DNA of 64,000 nt from NCED01 sp035493955 (GTDB taxonomy: Bacteria > Pseudomonadota > Alphaproteobacteria > Caulobacterales > Caulobacteraceae). The DNA lies in assembly GCA_035493955.1 (NCBI GenBank), contig DATJHI010000004.1, positions 62,001 to 126,000 on the forward strand, read 5' to 3'. Position numbers and translations under genes: made by a program. Position 1 is the first letter of the stretch. Each line of letters starts with the position of its first letter. Below, one piece after another: positions 18,486 through 28,300 of this stretch. The notes beneath the pieces were generated by a model, which ran no database searches, was not told the origin of the DNA, and saw only the letters and a list, made by a program, of their open reading frames with translations.

Positions 18486-18932
18486 ATGCGACGCCCGCTT
18501 CTGTTCTGCACCTTGGCCGCCGCCCTGATCGGCGCGGTCGCGTCCGCCAAGCCGGCGGTCCGTCAGCCCGTCGCCTCTCCCATTGCGGGACTGTGGAAGC
18601 TGCCGGACGACAATGTGGTGGTCCGGATCGCGCCCTGCGGCCGTTCGCTTTGCGGAACCCTGGTCTCGGCCGACAAGCTGAAGGCCAATCCGCACCTCAA
18701 GGACAAGATGAACAAGAACGCCGCCCTGCGGGGCCGGCCCCTGAAGGGGCTGCCGCTGCTGACCGGCTTCACCGGCGGCCCGTCGAAATGGAAGGACGGA
18801 AAGGTCTACAACCCGGACGACGGCCGCACCTATAAGAGCGAGCTGACCCTGACCGATCCCGATACCCTGGACCTCAAGGGTTGTGTGGTGAAGCCGCTGT
18901 GCAAGTCCAAGACCTTGACGCGGGTGCGCTGA
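18486..18932 (+). CDS. DUF2147 family exported protein, copy 1
   Basis: The 148-residue product has a signal peptide (residues 1 to about 22, RRPLLFCTLAAALIGAVASA) and a DUF2147-type domain. Its recognisable elements are GLWKLPDDNVVVRIAPCG, LCGTLV, NPHLKDKMNKN and the GFTGGPSKWKDGKVYNPDDGRTYK core. DUF2147 proteins are periplasmic beta-barrel-like proteins, and their function is mostly unknown. The frame extends upstream into ligA; the start at 18486 is chosen for the signal peptide. A paralogue follows 34 bp downstream with the same core. Confidence 0.85.
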   Translation: MRRPLLFCTLAAALIGAVASAKPAVRQPVASPIAGLWKLPDDNVVVRIAPCGRSLCGTLVSADKLKANPHLKDKMNKNAALRGRPLKGLPLLTGFTGGPSKWKDGKVYNPDDGRTYKSELTLTDPDTLDLKGCVVKPLCKSKTLTRVR

Positions 18933-18966
18933 AGCCGCCCACTCTCGTCAAAAGGAGAGAAACGCC

Positions 18967-19389
18967 ATGAGAATCCTGCCGGTCTTCGCCGCCCTGACCG
19001 CGCTCGCCGCCGCTCCCGCCTACGCGGCCTCGCCCGCCGAGGGCCTGTGGCGCACCCCGAGCTTCAACGGCGAGGTGCTGGTCTCGGCCTGCGACCAGGG
19101 CGCCCTGTGCGGAAAGATCGTCACCTCCGACCGCATCAAATCGGACCCGACCCTGACCGACACCAAGAACAAGGACGCGGGCCTGAGGTCGCGCCCGCTG
19201 AAGGACCTGCCGATCCTGAAGGGCTTCACCGGTGGACCGGCGGAATGGAAAGGCGGCAGCGTCTACAATCCCGAGGACGGCGGAACCTATAAGGGGTCGA
19301 TCAAGCTGGTCGACGCCGACACCCTGAAGCTGACCGGCTGCATCGTCTTTCCGCTGTGCAAGACCCAGGAATGGCATCGGATCAAGTGA
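18967..19389 (+). CDS. DUF2147 family exported protein, copy 2
   Basis: The 140-residue protein has a clean signal peptide ending APAYA (about residue 20) and the same DUF2147 core as its neighbour: GLWRTPSFNGEVLVSACDQ, LCGKIV, GFTGGPAEWKGGSVYNPEDGGTYKG, and two C-terminal cysteines (GCIVFPLCK). AAAGGAGAG at 18951-18959 is an excellent ribosome site for ATG 18967. It looks like a tandem duplication of the upstream gene that has since diverged. The function is unknown; a periplasmic lipid or acyl-binding role is only conjecture. Confidence 0.87.
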   Translation: MRILPVFAALTALAAAPAYAASPAEGLWRTPSFNGEVLVSACDQGALCGKIVTSDRIKSDPTLTDTKNKDAGLRSRPLKDLPILKGFTGGPAEWKGGSVYNPEDGGTYKGSIKLVDADTLKLTGCIVFPLCKTQEWHRIK

Positions 19390-19400
19390 GCAACGCTTCC

Positions 19401-19423
19401 GCTCCCGCTACTTTGGGCGGAGC
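19401..19423. terminator. hairpin between convergent genes
   Basis: GCTCC-C-GC at 19401-19408 pairs with GCGGAGC at 19417-19423 with one bulged C. It lies in the 41 bp between the second DUF2147 gene and the minus-strand aminopeptidase, so it may stop transcription from either side. There is no T run. Confidence 0.3.
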
Positions 19424-19430
19424 TGGGCGG

Positions 19431-21242
19431 CTATAGCGGGGCGCAGACCTTTTCCAGCCATCCCCGCACGTCGGGCTCCACCTGCGGCCCGACCGCGGCC
19501 AGCACCCGAGCGTGGTAGGCGTCCATCCACCCGCGCTCGCCGGCGTCGAGCAGATCGAGGTCGATCAGCCGCCGGTCGATCGGGGCCAGCGTCAGGGTCT
19601 CGAACCCCAGCATCGGCCGCTCTCCGCCGGCGATCTCGCTCGCGGGTGAGACCACCTGCAGGTTCTCGATGCGGATGCCGTAGGCGCCCGTCTTGTAATA
19701 GCCGGGCTCGTTGGAGACGATCATCCCCGGCTGCAGCGGCGTGTTGTCGGGCCGCTTGGCGATCCGCTGCGGCCCCTCGTGGACGCCGAGGTAGGACCCC
19801 ACCCCGTGGCCGGTGCCGTGGTCGAAGTCAAACCCCGCCTGCCACAGCGGCCCTCGCGCCAAGACGTCGAGGGCCGAGCCGGTGGTCCCGGCAGGGAAGC
19901 GCACCCGGGCCAGGGCGATATGACCCTTCAGCACCAGGGTGAAACGCTGGCGCATCTCCGCGGTCGGCTCGCCCACGGCCACGGTCCGGGTCACGTCCGT
20001 GGTCCCGTCCAGGTACTGGGCCCCGGAGTCCACCAGCACCAGTTGGCCGGGCTCCAGCCGCCGGTTGGTGCGGCGGGTCGGGCGGTAATGGACGATCGCG
20101 CCATTGGCGCCGGCGCCGGCGATGGTGTCGAAGGACAGGTCCTTCAGCGCCCCGGTGGCCTCGCGGAAAGCCTCCAGCCGAGTGACCAGCTCGACCTCGT
20201 CCGGCAGGCTGGCTTGCGCGTCGGTGGAAAGCCAGTGCAGGAACCGGCTGAGCGCCGCTCCGTCGCGGGCGTGGGCGCGCCGCGCGCCCTCGACCTCCAC
20301 GGCGTTCTTGCAGGCGCGGGGCAGGGCGGTGGGATCGGGGCCGGGCGTCACCTCGGCTCCGGCCGCCTTCAGGATGTCGAAGTACCAGGACGAGGACTGG
20401 GCCGGATCGACCAGCACCCGGCGGCCGCCGAGTTCGGCCAGGGCGGTCGGCAGGACGTCGGGGGACTGGAGCTGCACCTGGTTTCCCAGCCAGGCGGGCA
20501 GCTCCGCCGTCACCTTGACCGGATCGAGGAACAGCCGGGCCGATCCGTCGGCGTTCAGGATCGCCTGGCCGAGAGGCAGGGGGGACCGGATCACGTCCCC
20601 CCCGCGGATATTGAACAGCCAGGCGATGGAGGCCGGCGCGGTGATCACCGCCGCGTCCGTTCCGGCCGCCGCAAGGCTCGCGCCGATCCGTGCGCGCTTG
20701 GCCGCCGAATCTTCGCCGGCGAAGTCGAGCGGGTGCGGGACTACCGGCGCGGCGGGTTGGCGGGGGCGGGCGTCCCAGGCCGCGTCCAGGGGGTTGGCGT
20801 CCACCGCCTTCAGACGCGCGCCGGCGCGGGCGGCGGCCTGCTCCAGACGGGCCAGGGTGTCGGGGCTGTGCAGCTTGGGGTCGTAGCCGATCACCTGGCC
20901 GGGCTTGGCCGCGTCCTCCAGCCAGGCCCCGACCCCGCCGTCGACCAGGTCGCGGGTTTCGAACAGGGCGGCGTCCACCTGGTCCCTGACCTGAAGGGTG
21001 TAGCGGCCGTCCACGAACACGGCGGCCCGGTCGGCCATGACCACGGCCGCCCCGGCCGAACCGGTGAAGCCGGTGGCCCAGGCCAGGCGCTCGTTGGCGT
21101 CGGGCAGGTATTCGTTCTGGTGTTCGTCCTCGTGGGGGATCAGGAAGCCGTCCAGACCCTGCCGCGCCATCTCGGCGCGGATCAGCGGGAGGTGCTTGGG
21201 CCCGAAGGAGGGGTCGGCGTGCTCGTCGAAGGTCTGGCGCAT
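19431..21242 (-). CDS. pepP: Xaa-Pro aminopeptidase (M24B, aminopeptidase P)
   Basis: A dimetal aminopeptidase that removes N-terminal residues before proline. The 603-residue product has the three-domain plan of the long (eukaryote-like) aminopeptidase P. A creatinase N domain comes first (HEDEHQNEYLPDANERLAWATGFTGSAG), then a second creatinase-like domain (about 180-340), and the pita-bread M24 domain. Metal-site motifs are LVDSGAQYLDGTTDVTRT, GTGHGVGSYLGVHEGPQ, IVSNEPGYYKTGAYGIRIENL. A short C-terminal domain follows the M24 core. The gene stands alone. The symbol pepP is used loosely, since the E. coli enzyme is shorter. Confidence 0.92.
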   Translation of the reverse strand: MRQTFDEHADPSFGPKHLPLIRAEMARQGLDGFLIPHEDEHQNEYLPDANERLAWATGFTGSAGAAVVMADRAAVFVDGRYTLQVRDQVDAALFETRDLVDGGVGAWLEDAAKPGQVIGYDPKLHSPDTLARLEQAAARAGARLKAVDANPLDAAWDARPRQPAAPVVPHPLDFAGEDSAAKRARIGASLAAAGTDAAVITAPASIAWLFNIRGGDVIRSPLPLGQAILNADGSARLFLDPVKVTAELPAWLGNQVQLQSPDVLPTALAELGGRRVLVDPAQSSSWYFDILKAAGAEVTPGPDPTALPRACKNAVEVEGARRAHARDGAALSRFLHWLSTDAQASLPDEVELVTRLEAFREATGALKDLSFDTIAGAGANGAIVHYRPTRRTNRRLEPGQLVLVDSGAQYLDGTTDVTRTVAVGEPTAEMRQRFTLVLKGHIALARVRFPAGTTGSALDVLARGPLWQAGFDFDHGTGHGVGSYLGVHEGPQRIAKRPDNTPLQPGMIVSNEPGYYKTGAYGIRIENLQVVSPASEIAGGERPMLGFETLTLAPIDRRLIDLDLLDAGERGWMDAYHARVLAAVGPQVEPDVRGWLEKVCAPL

Positions 21243-21454
21243 GATGGGCTAACTAAGCGCGCGCGGGCCCCGGTGCAAAGGGCGCGGCATGCGCGAAGCG
21301 GTCTCGGTGCGATTTGGTCGGGCCTGGGCGCGAAAATCTGCGGCCGAGCCTTCCGAACCGACCCGGAGACGCCATATTCGTCCTCTACACGAACGCGTGA
21401 TCGCGGCGACGGCCCTGTGGCCCTGCGCGAATCTTTCGGAATTCAGGGGACACG

Positions 21455-21805
21455 GTGGCGGAAGCCCTCAAAGAGGCGATGCGAAGGCTATGGATCGCCC
21501 TAGGCCTCGTGCTGATGGGCGTGGGCCTCATCGGCGTATTCCTGCCGACGCATCTGTTGGGCGTGTTCCTGGTCCTGGGCCTGACGCTGGTGCTCAGGAA
21601 CTCGGCCAGCGCGCGACGGCGGTTCGTGAAGATGCATCGCCGCCATCCCCGCTGGGTCCACCCCCTGCGACGGCTGCTGCGCCGAAAGCCGGAGGTCTGG
21701 CCAGTACTCTGGCATGAGACGCTGAGGGCCGAACGGCTGCTGCCGCCCCGCTTCCGGCGGTTGAGGCGGTGGCGGCGGGGCTGGCGGAGCCAGCGAATAG
21801 ACTAG
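21455..21805 (+). CDS. small membrane protein, unknown function (DUF454-like)
   Basis: From GTG 21455 (AGGGGA at 21444-21449) the product is 116 residues. Two hydrophobic segments lie at about 12-30 and 32-47 around the turn IGVFLPTHLLGVFLVLGLTL. A very basic C-terminal half follows, with more than 15 arginines, and should face the cytoplasm. The GLIGVFLPT motif is reminiscent of YbaN/DUF454 proteins, but I would not insist on it. It stands alone and ends eight bases from the convergent atpF. Confidence 0.6.
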   Translation: MAEALKEAMRRLWIALGLVLMGVGLIGVFLPTHLLGVFLVLGLTLVLRNSASARRRFVKMHRRHPRWVHPLRRLLRRKPEVWPVLWHETLRAERLLPPRFRRLRRWRRGWRSQRID

Positions 21806-21812
21806 GGCTTGC

Positions 21813-22304
21813 CTACTGCAGCCGTTCGGCCAGTTGCCCGATCGCCTGGTCGATCAGCGGGTCCTTCTTGGCCCCGGCGATGCGGGCCGCCAGAACCGTT
21901 TCGGCGATATTGGCGGCCATTTCGCCAGCGGCAGCCTTCACGTCCGCGGCGGCCTGGGCCTCGGCGGTGGCGATACGGCGGTCGGCCAGTTCGGTGCGGC
22001 GCACGATCTGCTCTTCCAGCCGGACCTTGGCCTCGGCCTCCATCCGGCGGGCCTCCGCCTCGGCGTCGGCCAACATCTGGCGGGCCTGGACCTCGACCTC
22101 TTCGCGGCGGGCCTTGAGCGAAGCCAGCAGGGCCCGGGCCTCGTCGCGCAGGCGCGTCGCCTCGTCGAGGGCGGCCTGGATCTTGCCGGCGCGGGCATCG
22201 AGCGCCTTGGCCGCCGCGTTGGGCACCTTCAGGAACACCAACAGGCCAAAGAACAGCACGAGGCCGACGGCGACCCAGACTTCGGCTTCCCGCAACAGTT
22301 CCAT
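21813..22304 (-). CDS. atpF: ATP synthase F0 subunit b
   Basis: Subunit b forms the peripheral stalk that links F0 to F1. The 163-residue protein has one N-terminal membrane segment (about 8-28, EVWVAVGLVLFFGLLVFLKV) and a long charged helix (35-150) rich in Ala, Glu and Arg. It is the last gene of the atpI-B-E-F'-F operon. Two b-type subunits (b and b') are normal for alphaproteobacteria and form a heterodimer. Confidence 0.93.
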   Translation of the reverse strand: MELLREAEVWVAVGLVLFFGLLVFLKVPNAAAKALDARAGKIQAALDEATRLRDEARALLASLKARREEVEVQARQMLADAEAEARRMEAEAKVRLEEQIVRRTELADRRIATAEAQAAADVKAAAGEMAANIAETVLAARIAGAKKDPLIDQAIGQLAERLQ

Positions 22305-22324
22305 CGGCTTCGTCTATCCCTAGC

Positions 22325-22885
22325 TTAGGCGCGGCCGGCGGCCAGCGCCTGTTCGAGTTCGGCGGACGAGGCCGCCGTTCCCGTCAGTTTCTCGGCGATG
22401 ACGGCCGCGGTTTCGGCCGCGATCGCCTGCACATGGGCCATGGCCTGGTCGCGCGAGGCCCGGATCGAGGCCTCGGCGGCGGCGAGCTTTTCACCCAGCT
22501 GGGCTTCCAGCGCGCCTTGACGCTCGGCCGCTTCCGCCGCCGAACGGGCCTTGGCTTCCGCCGCGGTCCGCGCCGCCCGGTTGCGGGCCTCGGTCATCTC
22601 GGCGTCCGCCGCGGCAGTCTCGGCTTCGGCCTGGTCGCGCAGGGCGCGGGCCTCGGCCATGTCGCCGGCGATGCGCTGGTCGCGCGCCTCCATGGTCCCG
22701 CCCACCTTGGGCAGGAACACCTTGGCGAGCACTAAGTAGAGCACCAGGAAGATGAACAGCAGCCAGACGATCTGGCCCGGCCAGTACTCGTAACGGAGCT
22801 GCGGCAGGCCGCCCTGATGTTCGGGGGCCTGCGTCGTTTCCGTGGTCTGGCCGGCCGACCCGGCGGGCGCGGCGGTCTCTGCCAT
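22325..22885 (-). CDS. atpF': ATP synthase F0 subunit b'
   Basis: This is the second b-type stalk subunit, 186 residues. It has an N-terminal cytoplasmic extension of about 32 residues (Ala/Gly/Gln/Thr-rich) before the membrane segment at about 35-53 (IVWLLFIFLVLYLVLAKVF), then the extended helical stalk domain. It starts nine bases after the atpE stop and ends 20 bp before atpF. The longer N terminus and position directly after atpE mark it as b' rather than b. Confidence 0.92.
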   Translation of the reverse strand: MAETAAPAGSAGQTTETTQAPEHQGGLPQLRYEYWPGQIVWLLFIFLVLYLVLAKVFLPKVGGTMEARDQRIAGDMAEARALRDQAEAETAAADAEMTEARNRAARTAAEAKARSAAEAAERQGALEAQLGEKLAAAEASIRASRDQAMAHVQAIAAETAAVIAEKLTGTAASSAELEQALAAGRA

Positions 22886-22894
22886 GAGCTGGAC

Positions 22895-23119
22895 TTACGA
22901 AAACAGGATCAGGAAGGCCACGACGAGGGCGAAGATGCCCAGCGCTTCGGTCAGGGCCATGCCGAGGAACAGCATCGGGCGCTCGCCGGCCGCGGCCGAC
23001 GGATTGCGCAGGGCGCCGTTCAGATAGTTGCCGAACAGGATGCCGAGGCCGATACCGGCGCCGATCATGCCCAGCATGGCCAGGCCGGCCCCGATGTATT
23101 TGGCGGCTTGTGCGTCCAT
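22895..23119 (-). CDS. atpE: ATP synthase F0 subunit c
   Basis: Subunit c forms the proton-driven rotor ring. The 74-residue hairpin has the glycine-rich first helix MIGAGIGLGILFGN, the polar loop RNPS, and the second helix with the ion-carrying glutamate in MALTEALGIFALVVAFLILF. The lack of the extra Na+-ligand residues around that glutamate points to proton coupling. It sits between atpB and the b' gene. Confidence 0.96.
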   Translation of the reverse strand: MDAQAAKYIGAGLAMLGMIGAGIGLGILFGNYLNGALRNPSAAAGERPMLFLGMALTEALGIFALVVAFLILFS

Positions 23120-23161
23120 TGGAAAATCCCCTTTCAGATCAGTTGGATGGATGTGTCGTGA

Positions 23162-23941
23162 TTAGTGGCTGTGAAGATTCACGACGTCGTTGAGATAGAC
23201 GCAGGCCAAGGCGGCGAAGACGAATGCCTGCAGGAAGGCGACGATGAACTCGAGGGCGAGCAGCGCCACGACGCTGCCGAGCGCAAGGCCCGCGCCGCCC
23301 AGACCCAGAGTGGCGATACCGCCCGCCAGGCCCAGGAGGCCCAGGCTGACCACGAAACTGCCGAAGATGTTCAGCACCACGTGGCCGCCGATCATGTTCC
23401 CAAACAGCCGCAGCGCCAGGGTCAGGGGGCGGACCAGGAAGGAGATGATCTCGATGGGGATCATCAGGATCAAGAGGTACCAGGGCACGCCCGACGGCAC
23501 GAACAGCTTGAAGAAGCCGAGCCCGTTCTTGGCGAAGCCGACGATCAGCACGATGGCGATGGTCAGGAGCGCCAGCGTCAGGGTCACCGCCAACTGCGAG
23601 GTGGGGGTGAAGACGACGATGAACATGCCGAGCAGGTTCATGGTCATGATGAAGGCGAACAGGGTGAAGACGAAGGGAAAGTACTTCTTGCCGTCGTGGC
23701 CGATGATGGAGTCAGCGAGGTCGTTGACCAGCAAGTAGAGGCTCTCGCCCACTGACTGCAGCCGGCCGGGCACCACCGCCCCCTTGGCTGTGGCGAGGGC
23801 GAAGAATCCGCAAACGGCGACGGCGGCGATCAGCATCGCCAGCACCGAATTGGTGATCGACAGGTCCACCCCGGCCACGGTCGGCAGCTCCAGCACGCGC
23901 TGGATCTGGAACTGGTGCATGGGGTCGATCGCGGAAGCCAT
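23162..23941 (-). CDS. atpB: ATP synthase F0 subunit a
   Basis: Subunit a is the stator channel of F0. The 259-residue protein has five to six membrane helices and the essential arginine in RPLTLALRLFGNMIGGHVVL. Other hallmarks are NDLADSIIGHDGKKYFPFVFTLF near the N-terminal third and the C-terminal FIVAFLQAFVFAALACVYLNDV. It is 21 bp from atpI and 42 bp from atpE, inside one operon. Confidence 0.96.
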   Translation of the reverse strand: MASAIDPMHQFQIQRVLELPTVAGVDLSITNSVLAMLIAAVAVCGFFALATAKGAVVPGRLQSVGESLYLLVNDLADSIIGHDGKKYFPFVFTLFAFIMTMNLLGMFIVVFTPTSQLAVTLTLALLTIAIVLIVGFAKNGLGFFKLFVPSGVPWYLLILMIPIEIISFLVRPLTLALRLFGNMIGGHVVLNIFGSFVVSLGLLGLAGGIATLGLGGAGLALGSVVALLALEFIVAFLQAFVFAALACVYLNDVVNLHSH

Positions 23942-23961
23942 GTCGCCGTCAAACCTTCATC

Positions 23962-24345
23962 TCAAGCCCGCGGCCCGCCGAGCGGACCATCGTCGTCGTC
24001 TTCGTCGTCGAACGGGACCGAAGGCGCCGGGCCCCCCGTCTTCGTCTGCTCCGACACGCTCATCCGCCCGGCGGACCGGGCGATCGCGAACACCGAAACG
24101 CCGGTCCCCAGAAGGACTCCGACGATCAGCCCCCACGGGGAGGTTCCCACCAACCGGTCGACGAGCCAGCCCAGCCCGAGACCGCCCAGGACGCCGCCGA
24201 CCAGTTCAGCGATCAGCCTGTAGCCCGCCCCCGAACCCTCGGTATCGAACCGCATCGGCTTGCGCGTCTGCCGTGCGACCGCGGCGTCGAACCGTTCGTC
24301 GAAGCGCTTCAGCGCCTCTTCGCGCGAGTCGTCAGACTTGGCCAT
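23962..24345 (-). CDS. atpI: AtpI, ATP synthase assembly protein
   Basis: AtpI helps assemble the c-ring. The 127-residue protein has an N-terminal cytoplasmic stretch with EEALKRFDERFDAAVARQ, two membrane helices (about 47-65 and 72-92) containing ELVGGVLGGLGLGWLVDRLVG and PWGLIVGVLLGTG, and an acidic tail with DDEDDDD. It is the first gene of the operon, and a promoter lies 65 bp upstream. Confidence 0.9.
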   Translation of the reverse strand: MAKSDDSREEALKRFDERFDAAVARQTRKPMRFDTEGSGAGYRLIAELVGGVLGGLGLGWLVDRLVGTSPWGLIVGVLLGTGVSVFAIARSAGRMSVSEQTKTGGPAPSVPFDDEDDDDGPLGGPRA

Positions 24346-24409
24346 GAGGGCGGATACGCGTTGACCGTCGCGGGTCCGCTTGCGCGGCCCACCTTGAAAA
24401 CGGGCGGAA

Positions 24410-24436
24410 CCTATAGGCGCCCGCCCCCGGCGTCAA
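24410..24436 (-). promoter_or_regulatory. sigma-70-type promoter of the atp (F0) operon
   Basis: On the minus strand TTGACGC (24436-24430) is followed after 12 bases by CCTATAGG (24417-24410). This is close to the Caulobacter housekeeping pattern TTGACGS-N10-14-GCTANAWC. It lies about 65 bp upstream of the atpI start. Confidence 0.6.
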
Positions 24437-24505
24437 GCCGAATGCCCTACAGCTTACGAGCTGATTCTATTGCAGTTTTACGGCGGAGCTGGAGATGGCC
24501 AGCGG

Positions 24506-25288
24506 TTATGCGCCGGCCGCGGCCAGGGCTTCCTTCACCGGCAGCACATCGAAGCCCGCGGCGCGGGCGCTGGCGAGGGCGTGTTCCAGCATCGCCGGGG
24601 TGCAGCCATAGGGGCTGGGGTCGTCGGAGACGTCGTGGCTGAAGAACACCAGCCACCCTTTCTGGACCTTGGCCGCCTCGATCCACCGCTGCACCGTGGC
24701 GGCCCGCCAGGAGCGGCGCTCCAGGGGAATGGCCTTGAGCTGGGCCAGGTCGGTGACCGCGCCGTTCACCCCGGGGTGGATCCCCCGGCTGGACGGATAG
24801 CGCCCGGCCATCAGCCGCTTGGTGCGCGCGCAGAGCTGGCCATAGGGGTAGGCGAAGCTGAACGTCCCCGCATCCGGCCCCAGGGCTTCGCGCAGGAAGA
24901 TGGAGTTGCGGTCGAGGTCGTCGGTCAGCAGTTCGGAACGGATGAACGGACTGGGCTCGTGGCTGAAGCTGTGGCAGCCGATCTCGTGACCGGCGGCGGC
25001 AATCTCGCGCAGGGTCTGTTCGTCGAAATAGTCGAGCCCGTCGACCTGTCGGCCGCAGAAGTCCCCGGCGGCGTAATAGGTCGCCTTGGCGCCGAACCGG
25101 TCCAGGATCGGGCCGCCGACCGTCCAGGCCGAGATCGGGAAGTCGTCGAAGCTGAAGCTGGCCACAGGACGCACGAGGGTCAGGCGCACCGGTTTGACCG
25201 TGACCCGGCGGGCGGCGAAGGCGCTGAGGCGATAGGCGAAGCTCATGACCCGCTCAACATGCGCCTCGACGGTTACAGTCGTGTGCAT
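24506..25288 (-). CDS. polysaccharide deacetylase family protein
   Basis: A carbohydrate esterase family 4 (NodB-like) protein of 260 residues. The metal and catalytic motifs are present: FSFDDFP (motif 1, Asp-Asp), HEIGCHSFSHEP (motif 2, His-x-x-x-His), and the FAYPYGQ region (motif 3). No signal peptide is evident; the N terminus is basic, so a cytoplasmic or membrane-peripheral location is likely, and the substrate (N-acetyl sugar polymer or lipid-linked sugar) cannot be told. It stands alone between atpI and smc. Confidence 0.85.
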   Translation of the reverse strand: MHTTVTVEAHVERVMSFAYRLSAFAARRVTVKPVRLTLVRPVASFSFDDFPISAWTVGGPILDRFGAKATYYAAGDFCGRQVDGLDYFDEQTLREIAAAGHEIGCHSFSHEPSPFIRSELLTDDLDRNSIFLREALGPDAGTFSFAYPYGQLCARTKRLMAGRYPSSRGIHPGVNGAVTDLAQLKAIPLERRSWRAATVQRWIEAAKVQKGWLVFFSHDVSDDPSPYGCTPAMLEHALASARAAGFDVLPVKEALAAAGA

Positions 25289-25346
25289 GGCGAGGGTTAA
25301 TTCCCGATCGCGCCCGGAAAACGGGCGACCGTTAGGGAAGCGCTTG

Positions 25347-28300
25347 CTATTGCGCCGCCAGGGCTTCCGCCTGACGCAGGTCCACCGACACCAGCTGCGA
25401 CACGCCGCGTTCGGGCATGGTGACGCCGAACAGGCGGTCCATCCGCGACATGGTCACCGGGTTGTGGGTGATGGCGATGAAGCGGGTCTCGGTTCGCCGC
25501 CGCATCTCGTCCAGCATCCGGCAGAAGCGGTCGACGTTGGCGTCGTCCAGCGGCGCGTCCACCTCGTCCAGCACGCAGATCGGGGCCGGATTGGCTAGGA
25601 ACACCCCGAAGATCAGGGCCGTGGCGGTCAGGGCCTGCTCGCCGCCGGACATCAGGGACATGGCCGCCAGCCGCTTGCCCGGCGGGCAGGCGTAGATCTC
25701 CAGCCCCGCCTCCAGGGGATCGTCGGACTCCACCAGTTTCAGCTCGGCCTGGCCGCCTTCGAACAGGGTCTGGAACAGGGCCTTGAAGCCGTGGTGGATC
25801 ACCTCGAAGGCCGCCAGCAGTCGCTCGCGTCCCTCGGCGTTCAATTCCTCCACCGCCCCGCGCAGGCGGCTGATGGCGCCGGCGAGGTCGGTGCGTTCGG
25901 CCCGCATGGCCTCCAGCCGGAGGGCGTGTTCGCTCGCCTCCTCCTCGGCCCGCAGATTGACCAGGCCCAGGTTTTCGCGGTCGCGCTCCAGCTTGGCGAT
26001 GCGCGCCTCCACGCCGGCGGGGTCGGCGAGGGCCTTCTTGGCCTCCTCGGCGATAGTCTCCGCCAGCTCTTCGGGCTCCAGCTTGGCGGTCTGGCGCACC
26101 TGTTCGGCATTGGCCTCCAGCCGTTCGTCGGCGGCCTCCAGCCGGGCGCCCGCGGCGGCGCGAGCCTCGCGCGCCGCGCCGGCGGCAGCCTCGGCGGCGC
26201 GCGCGATACGGTCGGCGGTCCCCGCCGCGGTTTCAGCCTGGGCCAGGGCGTCGGCGGCCCTGGCCCGCCGCGCCTCGGCGGCGGCCAGCTCGTCCATCAG
26301 CTTTGCGCGGCGTTCGACCATGGCCAGGGGCGCCTCCCGTGCGGCCGACAGGCGGGCGTCGAGGGTCTTGCGGTGGGCGACAAGGTCGAGCTGGCGGGCC
26401 CCGGCGGCCTTGGTTCGCCGGCCCCACTCCTCCTGCTCCTTGCGGATGGCTTCGCGGCGCCGCAGGCGGGTCTCCCGCTCGCGGCGCTCCGCTTCCAGGG
26501 TGAAGCGGGCCTTGTTCTCGGCCTCGCGCGCCGCGCCGGCGGCGGACCGGGCGCCGGCCAGTTCGGGGGAGACGTCGGGCACCGCCCCGTGGGGGGCGGC
26601 GGCTTCGGCGGCCGCCAATACCGCTTCGGCTTCCGCCGCCTCGGCTTCGGCGGGGGCGAGGGCGGTTTTGGCCTCCGCAAGTTCGGCGGCGAAGCGGGCG
26701 ATGGTCTCGTCCAGGGACTGGGCGCGGGCGTCGCGGCGGGCGGCCTCGCGGGCGTGGCGTTCGACCGCCTCCCGCGCCGTCCCCACCGCCCGTTCCGCCG
26801 CCGGCGGGGCCTGGCGGGCCTGGGCCAGGGCGCCGTCCGCGGCGCGGACGCGCTGGGCGGCCTCCGCATGGGCCTTGGCGGCGGCGTCGACGCCGGGGGC
26901 GAGCCGCGCGATCTCGGCGTCCAGCTCCTGCAGCCGCGCCCGCTGGGCCAGCCGTTTGGCGGCGGGCTTGGGCGCCTCGGCCCTCGCGGTGAAGCCGTCC
27001 CAGCGCCACAGGTCGCCTTCGCGCGACACCAGCCGGGCGCCGATGAGCAGGGTCTTCTGCAGCCGGTCGCCGTCGGCCCGGTCGACCAGGGCGGTCATGG
27101 CCAAGCGCGCGGCCAGGGCCGGCGGCGCCTTGACCAGAGGGGCCAGAGGCGTCGCTCCGGCCGGCCAGACGGGGGCGGCCGCCGGGGCCCCGCCCCAGAA
27201 GGCCGGCGCGCGAGCGTCCAGGGCGGCATCGAGGTCCTCGCCCAGGGCGGCCGCCAGGGCGGCCTCGTAACCCCGGTCGGGGGAGACGGCGTCGAGGGCC
27301 GGCGGATAGGCGGATTTCTTGGCGGTCTGGCCCAGCTGGACCAGGCCCTGCGCCTCGGAGCGCAGCCGGCGCAGCTCGTCCTCGGCCTTGCGGGCGGCGT
27401 CGCGGGCCGAGGCCTCGGCGGCGGCGGCGGCGGCGCGTTCGGCCTCAGCCGCCTCCACGGCGGCGCGGGTCTTGGCGAGGGCGGCGAGGGCGGCTTCGAA
27501 GGCGGTCCTGGCGGCTTCGGCTTCGGGATCGATCTCCGCCGAAAGGGCGGCGCGGTCGGCCTTGGCCGCCTCCAGGGCCCGGTCGGCGCGGGCGACGCGG
27601 GCGAGGACGTCGTCCAGCCGGGCCGCGGTGGCCCGACGGCGGGCGGCGGCCTGCTCGACCTTTTCGGCGGCGGCGCGGCGGCGGGCGGCCTCGGCGGCCG
27701 CTTCCCCGGCCAGCCGCTCGACCTCGGCGTCGGCGGCGCCGCGGGCGCCTTGGGCGGCGGCCAGGGCGGCTTCCAGTTCCGGCGTCCGTTCCGGCGCGGC
27801 GGCGATGGCGGCCTCCAGTTCGGACAGGTCGGCGGCCAGCCGCTCCAGCACGCCCGCCGCATCCTCGACGATATGGCCCTCGCGCGCATGGTCGGCGTCG
27901 ACGCGGACGATGTCGGCTTCCAGCCGGGCCACTTCGGCGTCCATCTGGGCGGCCTCGCGCTCGACACGGTCGCGCTCGATGGCCAGCCTCTGCAGCACCG
28001 CCCCGGCGATCTGCTCCTCCTCGCGCAGGGGTTTCACGGCTTCGCCGGCGGCCAGGGCGGTCGTCTCGGCCTGGGCGGCGTCGCGGACGGCGGCCTCCAC
28101 TGCCGCCTCGGCGGCCCGCAGCTCTCCCTGGGCCGCGGTGCGGATGTTGCGGGCGTCGAGCCACTTGGCGTAGAGGGCCGCGCCCTGGAGCGCGCGCAGT
28201 TCGGCCGCCACGCGCTTGTAGACCTCGGCCTGACGCGCCTCGCGCCGCAGGCGGCTGTGGGCCGAGTCCAGTTCCCGGGTGACGTCGTCCAGACGCAGGA

